The translations under genes were made by a program, and so were the position numbers. The notes beneath the pieces were generated by a model that did not search any database, was not told where the DNA came from, and saw only the letters and a program-made list of their open reading frames with translations. From contig CAMPAT010000049.1 in the NCBI GenBank assembly GCA_946633275.1, forward strand, positions 1-6,335: a stretch of 6,335 nucleotides of DNA, in the 5' to 3' direction. This DNA comes from an uncultured Clostridia bacterium. Its GTDB lineage: Bacteria > Bacillota > Clostridia > Oscillospirales > Acutalibacteraceae. Numbering within the stretch: position 1 is the stretch's first letter; every line of letters starts with the position of its first letter. Below, piece after piece: positions 5,584 to 6,335 of the stretch.

Positions 5584-6335
5584 ATGTCAAAAGAGCTTGA
5601 AAAACAGTATAATCCCTCTTCGTTTGAAGACAGGACATACAAATTTTGGGTTAACGGCGGATACTTCCACGCTGATGTAGACAGCAAGAAGGAGCCTTAT
5701 ACAATTGTAATTCCTCCGCCGAACATTACCGGACAGCTTCATATGGGACATGCTCTTGACAACACGCTTCAGGACATTCTCATCAGATATCACAGAATGA
5801 ACGGATATGACACCCTCTGGCTTCCCGGAACTGACCACGCTTCAATCGCTACTGAAGCGAAGATAGTTGAAGCAATGCGCAAGGAAGGTATTACCAAAGA
5901 AGATTTAGGCAGAGATAAATTCCTTGAGCGTGCTTGGGACTGGAAGAAGCAGTACGGCGGTAGAATTATTGAACAGCTCAAAAAAATGGGCTCGTCATGT
6001 GACTGGGACAGGGAACGATTTACTCTCGATGAAGGCTGTAATAAAGCTGTAGTAGAAGTGTTCAATAATCTTTACGAAAAAGGTCTCATTTACCGCGGTG
6101 AAAGAATAGTTAACTGGTGCCCGCATTGCCTCACCTCTATTTCTGACGCAGAAGTTGAATATGAGGACCAGGCAGGCCATTTCTGGCACCTCAAATATCC
6201 TTTTGTTGACGGCAGCGGATATCTTGAACTCGCAACTACCCGTCCTGAAACAATGCTCGGCGATACAGCAGTAGCTGTAAATCCTAATGATGAAAGATAT
6301 AAGGATTTCGTCGGCAAAATGCTTGCCCTTCCGAT
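5584..6335 (+). CDS. valS: ValS, valyl-tRNA synthetase (3' end missing)
   Basis: Class I aminoacyl-tRNA synthetase that charges tRNA-Val and hydrolyses mischarged Thr-tRNA-Val. The window holds the first 250 codons of a protein that is normally about 870-950 residues. The start is fixed by AAGGAGA (5570-5576) 7 bases before the ATG, right after the T-box terminator. The N-terminus shows [15 protein letters not shown], with the class I HIGH signature as HMGH at 53-56. Then come [13 protein letters not shown] (the valine-specific active-site block), [19 protein letters not shown], and the beginning of the editing (CP1) domain with [19 protein letters not shown] from residue 218. The KMSKS loop, anticodon-binding domain and C-terminal coiled coil lie beyond the right edge. 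The Val specifier in the leader independently supports the assignment over IleS or LeuS. Expression should rise when charged tRNA-Val is scarce. The open frame reaches the end of the window undamaged. Confidence 0.97.
   Translation, partial: MSKELEKQYNPSSFEDRTYKFWVNGGYFHADVDSKKEPYTIVIPPPNITGQLHMGHALDNTLQDILIRYHRMNGYDTLWLPGTDHASIATEAKIVEAMRKEGITKEDLGRDKFLERAWDWKKQYGGRIIEQLKKMGSSCDWDRERFTLDEGCNKAVVEVFNNLYEKGLIYRGERIVNWCPHCLTSISDAEVEYEDQAGHFWHLKYPFVDGSGYLELATTRPETMLGDTAVAVNPNDERYKDFVGKMLALP

Overview
The window looks like the chromosome of a low-GC Gram-positive bacterium of the class Clostridia. Codon usage, protein style and gene order suggest a Ruminococcus/Oscillospirales-like gut anaerobe, but that genus-level guess is inference. 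The evidence is the Firmicutes-type order rlmN - PP2C phosphatase - PASTA Ser/Thr kinase - rsgA - thiamine pyrophosphokinase, strong AGGAG-type ribosome binding sites, and a tRNA-sensing T-box leader in front of valS. Every gene supported here is on the + strand.

Layout. Bases 1-693 are the 3' two thirds of rlmN (23S rRNA/tRNA adenine-C2 methyltransferase), cut at the left edge inside its radical-SAM cysteine motif. The tightly packed genes that follow are stp (683-1423), pknB (1444-3474), rsgA (3487-4377) and thiN (4362-5006). Their junctions are 11- and 16-base overlaps or gaps of 12-20 bases, so they read as one operon. A 58-codon two-helix membrane protein gene (5051-5227) follows after 44 bases. 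Bases 5228-5583 contain no gene but are full of signals: a weak hairpin, a good vegetative-type promoter, and a complete T-box leader with a GUA (Val) specifier, an antiterminator and an intrinsic terminator. The window ends inside valS (5584 onward, first 250 codons).

How the genes work together. Stp and PknB are the antagonistic phosphatase/kinase pair. PknB senses cell-wall material outside the cell through three PASTA domains and signals through its cytoplasmic kinase domain. RlmN, RsgA and ValS all serve translation (rRNA/tRNA modification, 30S maturation, tRNA-Val charging). In Bacillus subtilis the RsgA homologue is a reported substrate of the equivalent kinase, which gives the clustering a possible functional meaning. 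ThiN makes thiamine pyrophosphate. rpe, which commonly lies between rsgA and thiN in Firmicutes, is absent here.

I found no convincing sign of a new biological system, mobile element, CRISPR array or phage. The less ordinary points are the small conserved-looking membrane protein, the missing rpe with a 16-base overlap in its place, and details of the valS T-box (a near-repeated TTTGAGTGG block and a 10-base palindrome at the tRNA-binding bulge).
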